In this document: piece by piece, positions 36,782 through 45,757 of the stretch
How positions within the stretch are numbered: position 1 is the first letter of the stretch
Layout of the letters: each line of letters starts with the position of its first letter
DNA from: Rhodospirillales bacterium
GTDB taxonomy: Bacteria; Pseudomonadota; Alphaproteobacteria; Rhodospirillales; UBA2165
NCBI GenBank assembly: GCA_022823235.1
Contig: JAJDXO010000049.1
Location: forward strand, 1-64,000
Length of the DNA: 64,000 nt
Direction: 5' to 3'
Made by a program: the position numbers and the translations under genes
The notes under the pieces: generated by a model
The model's input: only the letters and a program-made list of their open reading frames with translations
What the model was told of the DNA's origin: nothing
Databases searched by the model: none

Positions 36782-37209
36782 GACGAACCGGCTTCGTCAT
36801 GGACGAGCGTCTTGCAAGGCGCCCCGTGATTGCGGAATGGGCGTTATCGACGGTTCTGTTCGTCGACGATTCCCGTTTTCCCTGGGTAATACTGGTTCCC
36901 CGGGTTCCGGATGTGACGGAGATTTACGAATTGGCCGTCGATGACCAGGCGACGCTCATGAGCGAAACCGTCCGAGCCTCCCGGGCCATCAAGGCGGCCT
37001 TCAGCCCCGACAAGATAAATGTCGGCGCTCTCGGCCACCACGTGCCCCAACTCCACGTCCACGTGATCGGCCGCAACAGAAGCGATCCTGTCTGGCCCGA
37101 TCCGGTGTGGGGTCCGGGGGAGCGGGAGCCTCACGCGCCCGTCCCCTACGGCGATCCCGAGTTCGAGGAGGCACTGGAAAAACTGCGCGCCGCCCTCGAG
37201 GAGGCTTAG
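36778..37209 (+). CDS. HIT-family (histidine triad) protein
   Basis: 143 residues. The HIT hydrolase signature is [12 protein letters not shown] (about 85-96), preceded by the nucleotide-binding ALGHH. Such proteins hydrolyse AMP-type phosphoramidates or diadenosine polyphosphates. Start at ATG 36778, whose last bases are the TGA of the monooxygenase gene (ATGA). The [14 protein letters not shown] segment after the triad is typical of the alphaproteobacterial subgroup. Its end overlaps the convergent GYD-domain gene by 4 bases. Functional connection to the two preceding enzymes is unclear. Confidence 0.9.
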   Translation: MRRTGFVMDERLARRPVIAEWALSTVLFVDDSRFPWVILVPRVPDVTEIYELAVDDQATLMSETVRASRAIKAAFSPDKINVGALGHHVPQLHVHVIGRNRSDPVWPDPVWGPGEREPHAPVPYGDPEFEEALEKLRAALEEA

Positions 37210-37484
37210 GCTTTGGCCACCGCGGCGCTCAGTTCGTCGGGACTGAAAGCCGGGTGAGTGTCAAATTTGCCGTAGCCCTGCGACGAATACCATACCGAGA
37301 AGGCCAGCATCGCCTCTGAAGACGGCGCATCGACGACATCGACGAAGTCGAACGCTCCTTGAACGTAGTAGACCGATTCAAGCGTAATCCCGAGTTCGGC
37401 GAGCTTCGCCTTTGCGGCATCGGTGCGCTCTTGTTGTTTAGCCGCCCATTCGGCGCCCAATGTTCCGATAAGCACGTATTTCAT
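37206..37484 (-). CDS. GYD-domain protein
   Basis: 92 residues beginning MKYVLIGTLGAEWAAKQQER. It shows the GYD family pattern (dimeric ferredoxin-like fold) with LAELGITLESVYYVQGAFDF and VDVVDAPSSEAMLAFSVWYS. The start is chosen at ATG 37484 with an AGAGAAAA purine stretch upstream, because the 77-codon extension is unrelated. GYD proteins are of unknown function and often sit near oxygenases. It is convergent with the HIT gene. Confidence 0.82.
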   Translation of the reverse strand: MKYVLIGTLGAEWAAKQQERTDAAKAKLAELGITLESVYYVQGAFDFVDVVDAPSSEAMLAFSVWYSSQGYGKFDTHPAFSPDELSAAVAKA

Positions 37485-37574
37485 GAATTTTCTCTCCAGT
37501 GGAATTGATGGGACAAGTATAACGCAATCAGCCCGGAATTTGGGTTCCGCGCGCAGTTCCGCTAAAATTTGTTT

Positions 37575-37871
37575 ATGCGAATTCTGGCGGCGCTCATGGC
37601 AATCGGACTGGGGGTTGGCCTTGGCGCTCCCGCCGAGGCGGGGGCGCCGTGCTCGTGCCGGTACAAGGGTCAGGATGTGCCGGTCGGCGGGCAGGTTTGT
37701 CTGAAGACGCCGCACGGCATGCGGATCGCCACCTGCGGGTTCGAACTCAACAACACGAGCTGGAAATTCTCCAAGCGGTCCTGCGGCCAGGTGGCCGGGC
37801 GCACCCCGCCGACCGGTCAGGCCGTGGCATTCGTCGAATCCCGCGAGATTAATCTCCCGGCATCGAAATAA
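37575..37871 (+). CDS. Small secreted cysteine-containing protein
   Basis: 98 residues: signal peptide MRILAALMAIGLGVGLGAP, cleavage near AEA-GAP. The mature part has five Cys (PCSCRYKGQDVPVGGQVCLK, ATCGF, KRSCGQ) that could pair, and a central HGMRIATCGFELNNTSWKFS. It has the look of an exported protein of unknown function found in Alphaproteobacteria. ATG 37575 is preferred over TTG two codons earlier. Its end overlaps the convergent gene at 37849 by 23 bases. Confidence 0.7.
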   Translation: MRILAALMAIGLGVGLGAPAEAGAPCSCRYKGQDVPVGGQVCLKTPHGMRIATCGFELNNTSWKFSKRSCGQVAGRTPPTGQAVAFVESREINLPASK

Positions 37872-38508
37872 CCTTCTCGTAGAGCGCCGGCGCGCGAGGC
37901 CAGACCTCGCAGGCGCTCCAAGCCGGATCCTCCCGCAAGGACCGCCACTCCGCTGATTTCAGAACCGCGGCGTCGGCGAACTGATGGATGATCAGGTGTT
38001 TCGGGCTGCCTTCCATGGCCATGTAGCGGCGAGTCCGGACGATCCCGTCCATGCCGGCCAATCCCGACAGATAGACGGTCTCGTACCAGATGTTGAAGGC
38101 CTGGATTTTATCGTCCGCCAGATCAAACCGGTCGATCCACAGAAGACCGGCAAGCTTTCCGGGATCGGAATCCAGGTCCGTTCCGGCCAGCGCGCAGGTA
38201 TAGCGGTCCGGGTTCCGGAATAGCCGGTGGAACAGGGCATCCCGGGGCGCCCGGTCCTTGCGGAGATCCTGATACGGCGCGCCGTACAGATCGCTGACGC
38301 TCGGAGTTTCGTAAAGCGTGACGAACCGCTGGGCGCTCCCGGCGCCCTGCCCATCCACCCGGTCGAAGCTCCCGCCGGGTCCGAAGCCGATGGCCGCGCG
38401 GGGCGGAAACATATCTTCGGCCAGGAACTCCCGGAATTCGGACCGGTGCTCCGGCTCCAGATCGACAAAGACGGCGAGCAGTCCGGCGGTGGTCGTCGTG
38501 GTCGTCAT
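37849..38508 (-). CDS. EthD/DUF4286-like dimeric alpha-beta barrel protein
   Basis: 219 residues after a run of Thr (MTTTTTTAG). Two ferredoxin-like halves are visible: LLAVFVDLEPEHRSEFREFL and LLWIDRFDLADDKIQAFNIW. The motif IQAFNIWYETVYLSGLAG resembles the substrate-binding segment of DUF4286/EthD-type stress-response barrels. The reaction is unknown. Its closest context is a TypA gene divergently encoded 65 bases away and a convergent exported protein. Length is typical of a two-domain member. Confidence 0.7.
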   Translation of the reverse strand: MTTTTTTAGLLAVFVDLEPEHRSEFREFLAEDMFPPRAAIGFGPGGSFDRVDGQGAGSAQRFVTLYETPSVSDLYGAPYQDLRKDRAPRDALFHRLFRNPDRYTCALAGTDLDSDPGKLAGLLWIDRFDLADDKIQAFNIWYETVYLSGLAGMDGIVRTRRYMAMEGSPKHLIIHQFADAAVLKSAEWRSLREDPAWSACEVWPRAPALYEKVISMPGD

Positions 38509-38573
38509 ACCGTCATGTTATCCGCCCGATCCGGCGCTTGCTACCGCCCCGCCCATAGGCTATCCCCCGCGCC

Positions 38574-40393
<1,820 letters not shown>

Positions 40394-40394
<1 letters not shown>

Positions 40395-40822
40395 TGGAGG
40401 CGCGGGTCAAATGGGTGGAGCAGCGGACGTTCCTGGGCGAGAGCGGCTCCGGCCACTCCGTGGTGATGGACGGCGCGCCGGACGCCGGCGGGCGCGACCT
40501 GGGCGTGCGCCCCATGGAGATGCTGCTGCTCGGCATGGGCGGCTGCACGGCATTCGACGTCGTCGAAATTCTTCAGAAAGGCCGGGAACCGGTGGAAGAC
40601 GTGGTGATCGAACTTTCAGGGGAACGATCCGAGGAGATTCCCAAGGTATTCACCAGGATCGACGTCAAATACATCATCACCGGCAAGGGGTTGAACCCGG
40701 ACAAGGTCGAGCGGGCGGTCCATCTGTCAGCCGGCAAATATTGTTCGGCGACCATCATGATGGGCGCCACCGCCGAGATCACCCACACCATCGAGATCGT
40801 CGAGAGCGAGCGCTCTCGCTAA
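40394..40822 (+). CDS. OsmC-family protein
   Basis: 142 residues of the OsmC/Ohr superfamily. The conserved MEMLLLGMGGCTAFDVVEIL and YCSATIMMGATAEITHTIEI hold the two redox cysteines (Cys40 and Cys117) that reduce organic hydroperoxides. This branch is the YhfA-like group. It starts within the stop of typA and ends exactly where the convergent TPR gene stops, so there is no space between them. Confidence 0.88.
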
Positions 40823-41679
40823 TCACGGTGTGGCCTGATTTTCAGCCTCTTGAGACCGGCTATAGGCTTCTTGCGCCTCCTCGGTGCGACTCAAAATAGC
40901 CAGAGCGTCTCCCCGCAATCGATGGATCTTGGCGGCGCTCTCCGTGGGGTTCAGCCGTAGAGTCATATCGAAATCGAATAGCGCGTCCTCGGCGCGATTG
41001 AGTGCCAGAAGGACCTCCCCCCGGCAAGCCAGACATCTCTGTTGGCAGGATCATTTGTCACGATCAGGTTGAACTCCCGGAGCGCCCTCCTACGATGGCC
41101 CATGGAATTGAAGACTAAACCCCGGATATATCTGGCACTCAAATAACCTGGATGGCTCTGAGGAACTCGGGCGGTGGCGGCAAGCGCCTCCTCATATCTG
41201 CGCAGAGCCATTAGTGCCGCCGCCCGTACAAACGAAATTGATCCGACGAGGTCTCGGTCTCCCAGGCTGAGAGCCTTGTCGGAATCGGCAAGGGCTTTTT
41301 CCCATTCCTTCAGAGACAGATGGTTCATCCCACGCGCGGCATGGGTCGCCGCTATGCTCGGATCAATTCCGATGGCTTCCGTCAAATCGTCGACGGCTCC
41401 CCGATAATCACCATTATTTTCCCGAATCTCCGCCCGGGTAACATAAGCGTCATGCCGTTCGCCGGGAGTGGCCCCACTCTCGATCACCGCCGTCGCGTCG
41501 GCGGAAATCTCGGCCTGTGATCTGTCGTCACTGAGCCAGACATGGACCGCGGCGAGACCAATGACAAACGCTAACGTTAGGACAAACAGGCCGGTGCCGA
41601 TTAGCGCGCAGCCCCATGGCCCGATCTGGAACCCGGGCTTCTTCTCCGGTGCTTCGGTACCTGCGCCGTTATCCGCCAC
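40823..41679 (-). pseudogene. Membrane-anchored TPR protein with a frameshift
   Basis: The frame from 41679 gives an N-terminal helix (GPWGCALIGTGLFVLTLAFV, about 21-40) and TPR units (ADATAVIESGATPGERHDAY; YRGAVDDLTEAIGIDPSIAA; YEEALAATARVPQSHPG). After NRDVWLAGG it degenerates. Shifting frame at the C6 run on the plus strand (41017-41022) restores the TPR pattern EVLLALNRAEDALFDFDMTL, RLNPTESAAKIHRLRGDALA and ILSRTEEAQEAYSRSQ, ending at TGA 40825-40823. One G seems missing, giving 857 nt instead of 858. Real mutation or homopolymer sequencing error cannot be told apart. It overlaps the chorismate mutase gene by 11 nt. Confidence 0.8.
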
Positions 41680-41962
41680 TCTTGATCTTTTCGTGGTCGC
41701 GGATCACTTCGGCGATGATGAATTCGAGAATTTTCTCCGAGAAGTCGGGATCCAGATTTGCCGCCTTGGCGAGATCGCGGAGCCGCGCGATTTGCTCCGC
41801 CTCGCGCTCCCTGTCGGCGGCCGGATAGTCTCGCTCCGCCTTCAACTCGCCCACTTTCTTGGTGACCTTGAACCGCTCGGACAGCAGATAAATCAGCGCC
41901 GCATCGATGTTGTCGATGCTGTCCCGGAATTCCTGAAGCTGGGGATCGTTGGTTTCGGCCAT
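41669..41962 (-). CDS. Chorismate mutase, AroQ type
   Basis: 97 residues: MAETNDPQLQEFRDSIDNID followed by AALIYLLSERFKVTKKVGEL, the all-helical AroQ core. Active-site residues of the family are visible as Arg in LSERFKVTKKVGELK, the lysine of KKVGELK and the downstream RLRDLAKAANLDPDFSEKIL. It converts chorismate to prephenate for Phe and Tyr. The start at 41962 leaves the normal family length. It overlaps the TPR gene start by 11 nt, so the two form an operon. Confidence 0.88.
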   Translation of the reverse strand: MAETNDPQLQEFRDSIDNIDAALIYLLSERFKVTKKVGELKAERDYPAADREREAEQIARLRDLAKAANLDPDFSEKILEFIIAEVIRDHEKIKSGG

Positions 41963-42066
41963 GTCGCGGTCCAGTCTCGTCAATTGCGCCGACATCATAG
42001 GGAGGACACACCCATTCGTCACGGGTAGCCGTTTGCTCGGCCCGGCTTTGGCGCTATACCGGTTGC

Positions 42067-42531
42067 ATGGCCGAGAAAGACAATCCCGGGGTCGTCCTGC
42101 CGCCGGCGCTGATCTGGGCGCTGTTCGTTGCTGCGGGCGTGGGGCTGAACCTCGCCTGGCCCCTGCCCTTCCTGCCGGCGGCATGGCTCAACCCCCTCTT
42201 CTGGACGTTGATCGCGATCGCCGCCGCGCTCGGGTGGTGGGGGAGAATCTCCTTGCGCCGGCACGGCACGGCCGTCATACCCTATCGGCCCTCCACCATG
42301 ATCGTGGAGACGGGCCCCTACCGATTTACCCGAAATCCCATGTATACGGGGCAGGCTCTCGCCGTCCTGGCGATCGCCGCCCGGTTCGACAATTTGTGGC
42401 TCGTGATCCTGCTCGCCGCCTGGTTTCCGGTGATGCATTACGGCGTTATCGCCCGCGAGGAGCGCTATCTGGAAGCCAAGTTCGGTGAGGTCTACACCGG
42501 ATACAAGGCCCGGGTCCGCCGCTGGATTTAG
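42067..42531 (+). CDS. Isoprenylcysteine carboxyl methyltransferase-like membrane protein
   Basis: 154 residues with three or four membrane helices (ALIWALFVAAGVGLNLAWPL; PLFWTLIAIAAALGWWG). The ICMT/PEMT signature is RFTRNPMYTGQALAVLAIAA with ARE-E-RYLEAKFGEVYTGYK near the C-terminus, the SAM-binding part of the family. Such bacterial proteins methylate unknown lipids or thiols. The start is ATG 42067. It is on the opposite strand to the chorismate mutase operon. Substrate not assignable. Confidence 0.87.
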   Translation: MAEKDNPGVVLPPALIWALFVAAGVGLNLAWPLPFLPAAWLNPLFWTLIAIAAALGWWGRISLRRHGTAVIPYRPSTMIVETGPYRFTRNPMYTGQALAVLAIAARFDNLWLVILLAAWFPVMHYGVIAREERYLEAKFGEVYTGYKARVRRWI

Positions 42532-42534
42532 AAC

Positions 42535-42783
42535 TCAGGCCGCGAACAGTTCCCGAATGATCGGGACCGCCTCGGCGCCGTATTCCTCGAGCGCTCCTCC
42601 GATTTCGGCCAGCAGCTTGTCCATCGCTTTGACGGCGGCCCTGAATGGTTCCGAGTGCACGCCCTTTTCGTGAACCTGCCGCTGGCGTTCGGCGACGGTG
42701 TCCACAAGGACATGCCGAAAAGCCTCGCCAAGGACCTGCTCTTCGGCAGCAGAATCAGTCCCGATATCGGGACTGAAATAACC
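42535..42783 (-). pseudogene. Truncated small ORF before the tetR palindromes
   Basis: An 83-codon open frame ends TGA 42537-42535 and begins after a TAG inside the palindrome at 42782. Its core (EEQVLGEAFRHVLVDTVAER, then KAMDKLLAEIGGALEEYGAE) has coding-like composition and amphipathic helices, but no ATG is present before a late one. GTG 42705-42703 is a possible start for a 56-residue product. I recognise no family. It is convergent with the ICMT-like gene. A 5'-truncated gene is my preferred reading. Confidence 0.4.
42755..42776. promoter_or_regulatory. Perfect 22-bp palindrome, candidate TetR operator
   Basis: TCAGTCCCGAT is followed directly by its exact reverse complement ATCGGGACTGA with no spacer. 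It lies six bases from the larger inverted repeat and about 60 nt upstream of the tetR ATG. TetR family operators are usually palindromes of this size. Confidence 0.6.
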
Positions 42784-42829
42784 CTACCATAAAAAAAATC
42801 ATTTATGAATGATTTTTTTTATGGTAGGG
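42782..42829. promoter_or_regulatory. 48-bp inverted repeat with 22-bp perfect arms next to the tetR start
   Basis: CCCTACCATAAAAAAAATCA-TT (42782-42803) and its exact reverse complement (42808-42829) are separated by TATG. The arm core AATCATT/AATGATT is AT-rich and the outer part GC-rich. The right arm ends 7 nt before the tetR ATG, so a protein bound here, or an RNA hairpin, would block tetR translation or transcription. It may also be a strong promoter-operator for both sides. Confidence 0.7.
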
Positions 42830-42836
42830 TGAACGG

Positions 42837-43481
42837 ATGTCGACTTTGAGATCAGCTGAGACTCTGATCGACAACGAGACCAGCCGGCAGGCCCAAAAGA
42901 GCGCCGCCACCCGCCAAAAGCTGATTGATGCCGCGGTGGATCTCGTTGTCGAGAATGGGTTCGCAACCATCACGACGGCCCAGGTTGCGGAACGCGCCGG
43001 CTTATCCAGGGGCGCGATGCAGTATCATTTTTCGACCCGATCCGACATGTTGCTCGCGGTTATCGACGAGGTGTGGACCCGCACGAATATATCGTTTGGC
43101 GCCCAATATCCTGAAAGTTCCTCGTTCGAAGAGCGCGTGGACCTGATTGTCGACCGATACCGGGTCTCATTTAACGACCACCTCTTCTCCGCGGTTTTGG
43201 AAGTTTTTCATGGCTCGCGCGAGGACCCGGTTCTGTTTGAACGCGTTAGCCGGAGACTCCTTGAAATTCTCGGTGAACGTGCCCAGAGGTGGGAGAATTT
43301 ATTTGCCGATCTCGATTTGCCGGCAGACCGGGTCCGGCTGGCTCACGACATTCTTCGTTCGACAATTCGCGGGCTGGCGCTCCGCCGCATTTTTGGAGAA
43401 CCAGGTCATTCGGCCATCACCCAAGACGAAGCCGACACGGTCGGGAAGATGGTCAAAGCAATTCTGAAGGATGAGTTGTAG
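42837..43481 (+). CDS. TetR-family transcriptional regulator
   Basis: 214 residues. The N-terminal HTH is classic: ATRQKLIDAAVDLVVENGFA, then TITTAQVAERAGLSRGAMQY, then HFSTRSDMLLAVIDEVWTRT (about 21-80). The C-terminal ligand-binding part is predicted all helical. The start is ATG 42837, 7 nt after the end of a large palindrome. It precedes the PhyH/MetE-like/FAD-monooxygenase genes on the same strand and probably controls them. The palindromes at 42755 and 42782 are the likely binding sites. Confidence 0.9.
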   Translation: MSTLRSAETLIDNETSRQAQKSAATRQKLIDAAVDLVVENGFATITTAQVAERAGLSRGAMQYHFSTRSDMLLAVIDEVWTRTNISFGAQYPESSSFEERVDLIVDRYRVSFNDHLFSAVLEVFHGSREDPVLFERVSRRLLEILGERAQRWENLFADLDLPADRVRLAHDILRSTIRGLALRRIFGEPGHSAITQDEADTVGKMVKAILKDEL

Positions 43482-43528
43482 CCGTCAGCGCTCACTAATT
43501 TTGCTGTTGCAAGAAGGAAGAGGACGAT

Positions 43529-43642
43529 TTGAGCGACAAACCGCTGCTGGTGGGGAACATCCCCCTCGATACGCTTGAAGAGGTTTTGAGAATCGAAATT
43601 AATGGATTGCGGAATACTGGACTGAGGAGGAAAGCCCGATGA
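43529..43642 (+). pseudogene. Remnant of a MetE-like gene start (37 codons)
   Basis: TTG 43529 begins MSDKPLLVGNIPLDTLEEVL, closely matching the start of the gene at 44611 (MTDKLLLVGSIPLDTPEEVF), including the DNA-level GGTGGGGA-CATCCCCCTCGATACG stretch. It then diverges (RIEINGLRNTGLRRKAR) and stops at TGA 43640-43642, overlapping the PhyH ATG (ATGA). The rest of the gene has been lost. It could now serve as a translated leader for PhyH. Confidence 0.75.
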
Positions 43643-44487
43643 ACGAAGATCTTTTGTCACCCATCACCGACGAACAGCGCGCCGACTATGAGCGAGACGG
43701 CGTTGTCTGTATTCGCAACCAGTTCGACGGCGAATGGATCGACCGGATGAGGATTGCCTGCGAGCACGATATGGCGGCGTCGGAAGGCCGCGTAACCGAG
43801 GTCGTAAATGAGGACGGCGACGCAACTTTTTATTCCAAAGTGTTCATGTGGCGCGATGACGACGATTTTAAGGACTACGTCTTCAACTCGCCGGCGGCGC
43901 GCATCGCCGCCGAGCTGATGGGCATCGACGCGGTCCGGTTCTACTATGATCAATTGTTCATCAAGACACCCGGCGCCTCGGCGCCGACTCCCTGGCATCA
44001 CGATTTGCCCTACTGGCCGTTTCGCGGCAACCACATAGCCTCCGTATGGCTGGCACTGACCCCCGTAACCCAGGAATCCAGCGGCGTGGTATACCTCGCA
44101 GGTTCCCATAAATGGGGCAAATTCTACCGCGCCACGACGATAGACGAGGACCCCCGGCTCACCGACCCCGATTTGGAAGTCTGCCCGGACTTCCATCGGG
44201 AATTCGACAATCCCGACTACACGTTCCTGAGCTGGGATATGGAGCCCGGCGACGTGCTGGTTCACCATCCGCTCACCGTCCACGGCTCCGGCGCCAATCG
44301 ATCATCCACTCAGGGCCGTATCGGTCTGTCGGTCCGGTATATGGGCGGCGATGCCGTCTGGGATCCGCGCCAATACGTGATGATCGTCGAAGGCAGCGAA
44401 CACCTGGAAGCCGGGAAGTTCCCGGCAGACGATACCGTTTTCCCCCCGGCCTGGAGCCGGACGATGAACGAAGAAGGCCGAATATGA
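43639..44487 (+). CDS. PhyH-family Fe(II)/2-oxoglutarate dioxygenase
   Basis: 282 residues of the phytanoyl-CoA dioxygenase family. The Fe-binding triad is visible: His and Asp in TPWHHDLPYWPF (about 116-122) and the distal His in HHPLTVHGSGANRSS (about 213-227), with the 2-oxoglutarate Arg nearby (RSSTQGRIGLSVRYMGGD). It hydroxylates an aliphatic or acyl substrate, unidentified. Preceded by AGGAGGAAAG as Shine-Dalgarno. It is the first intact structural gene of the TetR cluster, followed by a MetE-like and an FAD-monooxygenase gene; together they suggest an oxidative route for an O- or S-substituted compound. Confidence 0.9.
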   Translation: MNEDLLSPITDEQRADYERDGVVCIRNQFDGEWIDRMRIACEHDMAASEGRVTEVVNEDGDATFYSKVFMWRDDDDFKDYVFNSPAARIAAELMGIDAVRFYYDQLFIKTPGASAPTPWHHDLPYWPFRGNHIASVWLALTPVTQESSGVVYLAGSHKWGKFYRATTIDEDPRLTDPDLEVCPDFHREFDNPDYTFLSWDMEPGDVLVHHPLTVHGSGANRSSTQGRIGLSVRYMGGDAVWDPRQYVMIVEGSEHLEAGKFPADDTVFPPAWSRTMNEEGRI

Positions 44488-44540
44488 GTATTTCACGCAC
44501 TGTATTGCTTGCCGGCGGCAACGGCGCCGCTCGAACATGA
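44484..44540 (+). pseudogene. 18-codon remnant overlapping the PhyH stop
   Basis: ATG 44484, sharing ATGA with the PhyH stop, encodes MSISRTVLLAGGNGAART and stops at 44538-44540. The hydrophobic, glycine-rich start resembles the beginning of a nucleotide-binding fold (VLLAGGNG) cut short. It may be chance or a lost gene, similar to the other two truncated starts in this cluster. Confidence 0.35.
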
Positions 44541-44610
44541 GGCAAGCAAGGCAACCAACAATTCAAGGACGCCCGGTTAAACTAGGCCCGATTAAACTAG
44601 GAAGGACGAT

Positions 44611-45732
44611 ATGACCGACAAACTGCTGCTGGTGGGGAGCATCCCCCTCGATACGCCGGAAGAGGTGTTTCGCACTTTCGGCCCGACCATCGGCGATTCG
44701 CTCGCCTATATGCCCGACGGCGAGGTCGGCGAGCGCCGGTATTGGATCAACTTCCTGGCCAAGAACGTCCTGAACGGTCATCCGCAACTGGAAACGGTGC
44801 AACGGCCGGAGCCGGACGAACACGGGCCCGACACATGGCGCCCTGTGGGCACCCATGACCATTTCAAGTTCAGGGTGGCGGCCGGCGTCGATCGCGTGCA
44901 ATTCGGCGATCCCGGCTGGCGGCTTGGCTATGCGCGGGACGCCATCAACTCGTATTTCGTATTCAAACAAATGAAAAAAGATCAGGTGATTCCGGATGAC
45001 GTCCGGTTCCAGGTCTGCGTGCCCCTGACCTACAGCGCGCTCGGCCTCTTTTTCTCAGATGACGACGATCTATTGAGGGTAGCGCCCGGCATCACCACAG
45101 CGCTGAAGGACGAGATGGCGAACATCGCCGCTCATATTCCCGCCGACGACCTCGCCGTTCAATGGGATCTGGCCGTCGAAAACCGGCGGATTCAGATGCA
45201 CCTGGACGCGGGAGACGTGGACGCGGCGCGGAACGAGGCAGCCATCGTTGCGGACCCCCTGGCGGAGGCGTGTTCCGGTTTGCCCGAGACTGTCCATGTC
45301 GGCTTGCATTCCTGTTACGGCACCGTCGACGGGTGGCCGGGCCGCCAGCCCGCCGATATCACCGGCACCGTCCTGTTGCTGAACGCGATGACCCGGGCCG
45401 CGGGACGGCGCATCGAATTTCTGCATTTTCCGACCATTGCCGCAGCGGACGATAGCTTTTTCGGTCCCCTGGACACATTGGAGGTAGACGGCGCGCGGGT
45501 CTATGTCGGCGCCATCCATCATATGCACGGGACCGATGGCCTGAGGACGCAACTCGAGACGGTGAAAAGGTACCTCCCCGAATTCGGGCTGGCGGCGCCC
45601 TGCGGCTTCGGCCGCGTGCCCGAACGGCCGGGGCGCATGTTGACCGAAGAAGGCGATACCGCCCCGCCCGACTACATGCGGATCATCCTCGACGACCACC
45701 AAAATGCGGTCGAGTTGTTGGACAGCCTCTGA
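44611..45732 (+). CDS. MetE/UROD-superfamily-like protein
   Basis: 373 residues. The start (MTDKLLLVGSIPLDTPEEVF) and LAYMPDGEVGERRYWINFLA belong to a family distantly related to cobalamin-independent methionine synthase. The putative zinc site follows the MetE pattern: H233-S-C235 (VHVGLHSCYG) and a C-terminal C331 in LAAPCGFGRVPE; VQWDLAVE resembles the MetE strand IQxDEP. I infer a methyl- or alkyl-transfer role; the substrate is unknown. Shine-Dalgarno AGGAAGGA precedes ATG. Two truncated copies of its start flank the cluster, at 43529 and 47389. Its end overlaps the open frame of the monooxygenase but not its likely GTG start. Confidence 0.75.
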   Translation: MTDKLLLVGSIPLDTPEEVFRTFGPTIGDSLAYMPDGEVGERRYWINFLAKNVLNGHPQLETVQRPEPDEHGPDTWRPVGTHDHFKFRVAAGVDRVQFGDPGWRLGYARDAINSYFVFKQMKKDQVIPDDVRFQVCVPLTYSALGLFFSDDDDLLRVAPGITTALKDEMANIAAHIPADDLAVQWDLAVENRRIQMHLDAGDVDAARNEAAIVADPLAEACSGLPETVHVGLHSCYGTVDGWPGRQPADITGTVLLLNAMTRAAGRRIEFLHFPTIAAADDSFFGPLDTLEVDGARVYVGAIHHMHGTDGLRTQLETVKRYLPEFGLAAPCGFGRVPERPGRMLTEEGDTAPPDYMRIILDDHQNAVELLDSL

Positions 45733-45757
45733 GCGGACCAATCGACGGAGCGAACAA

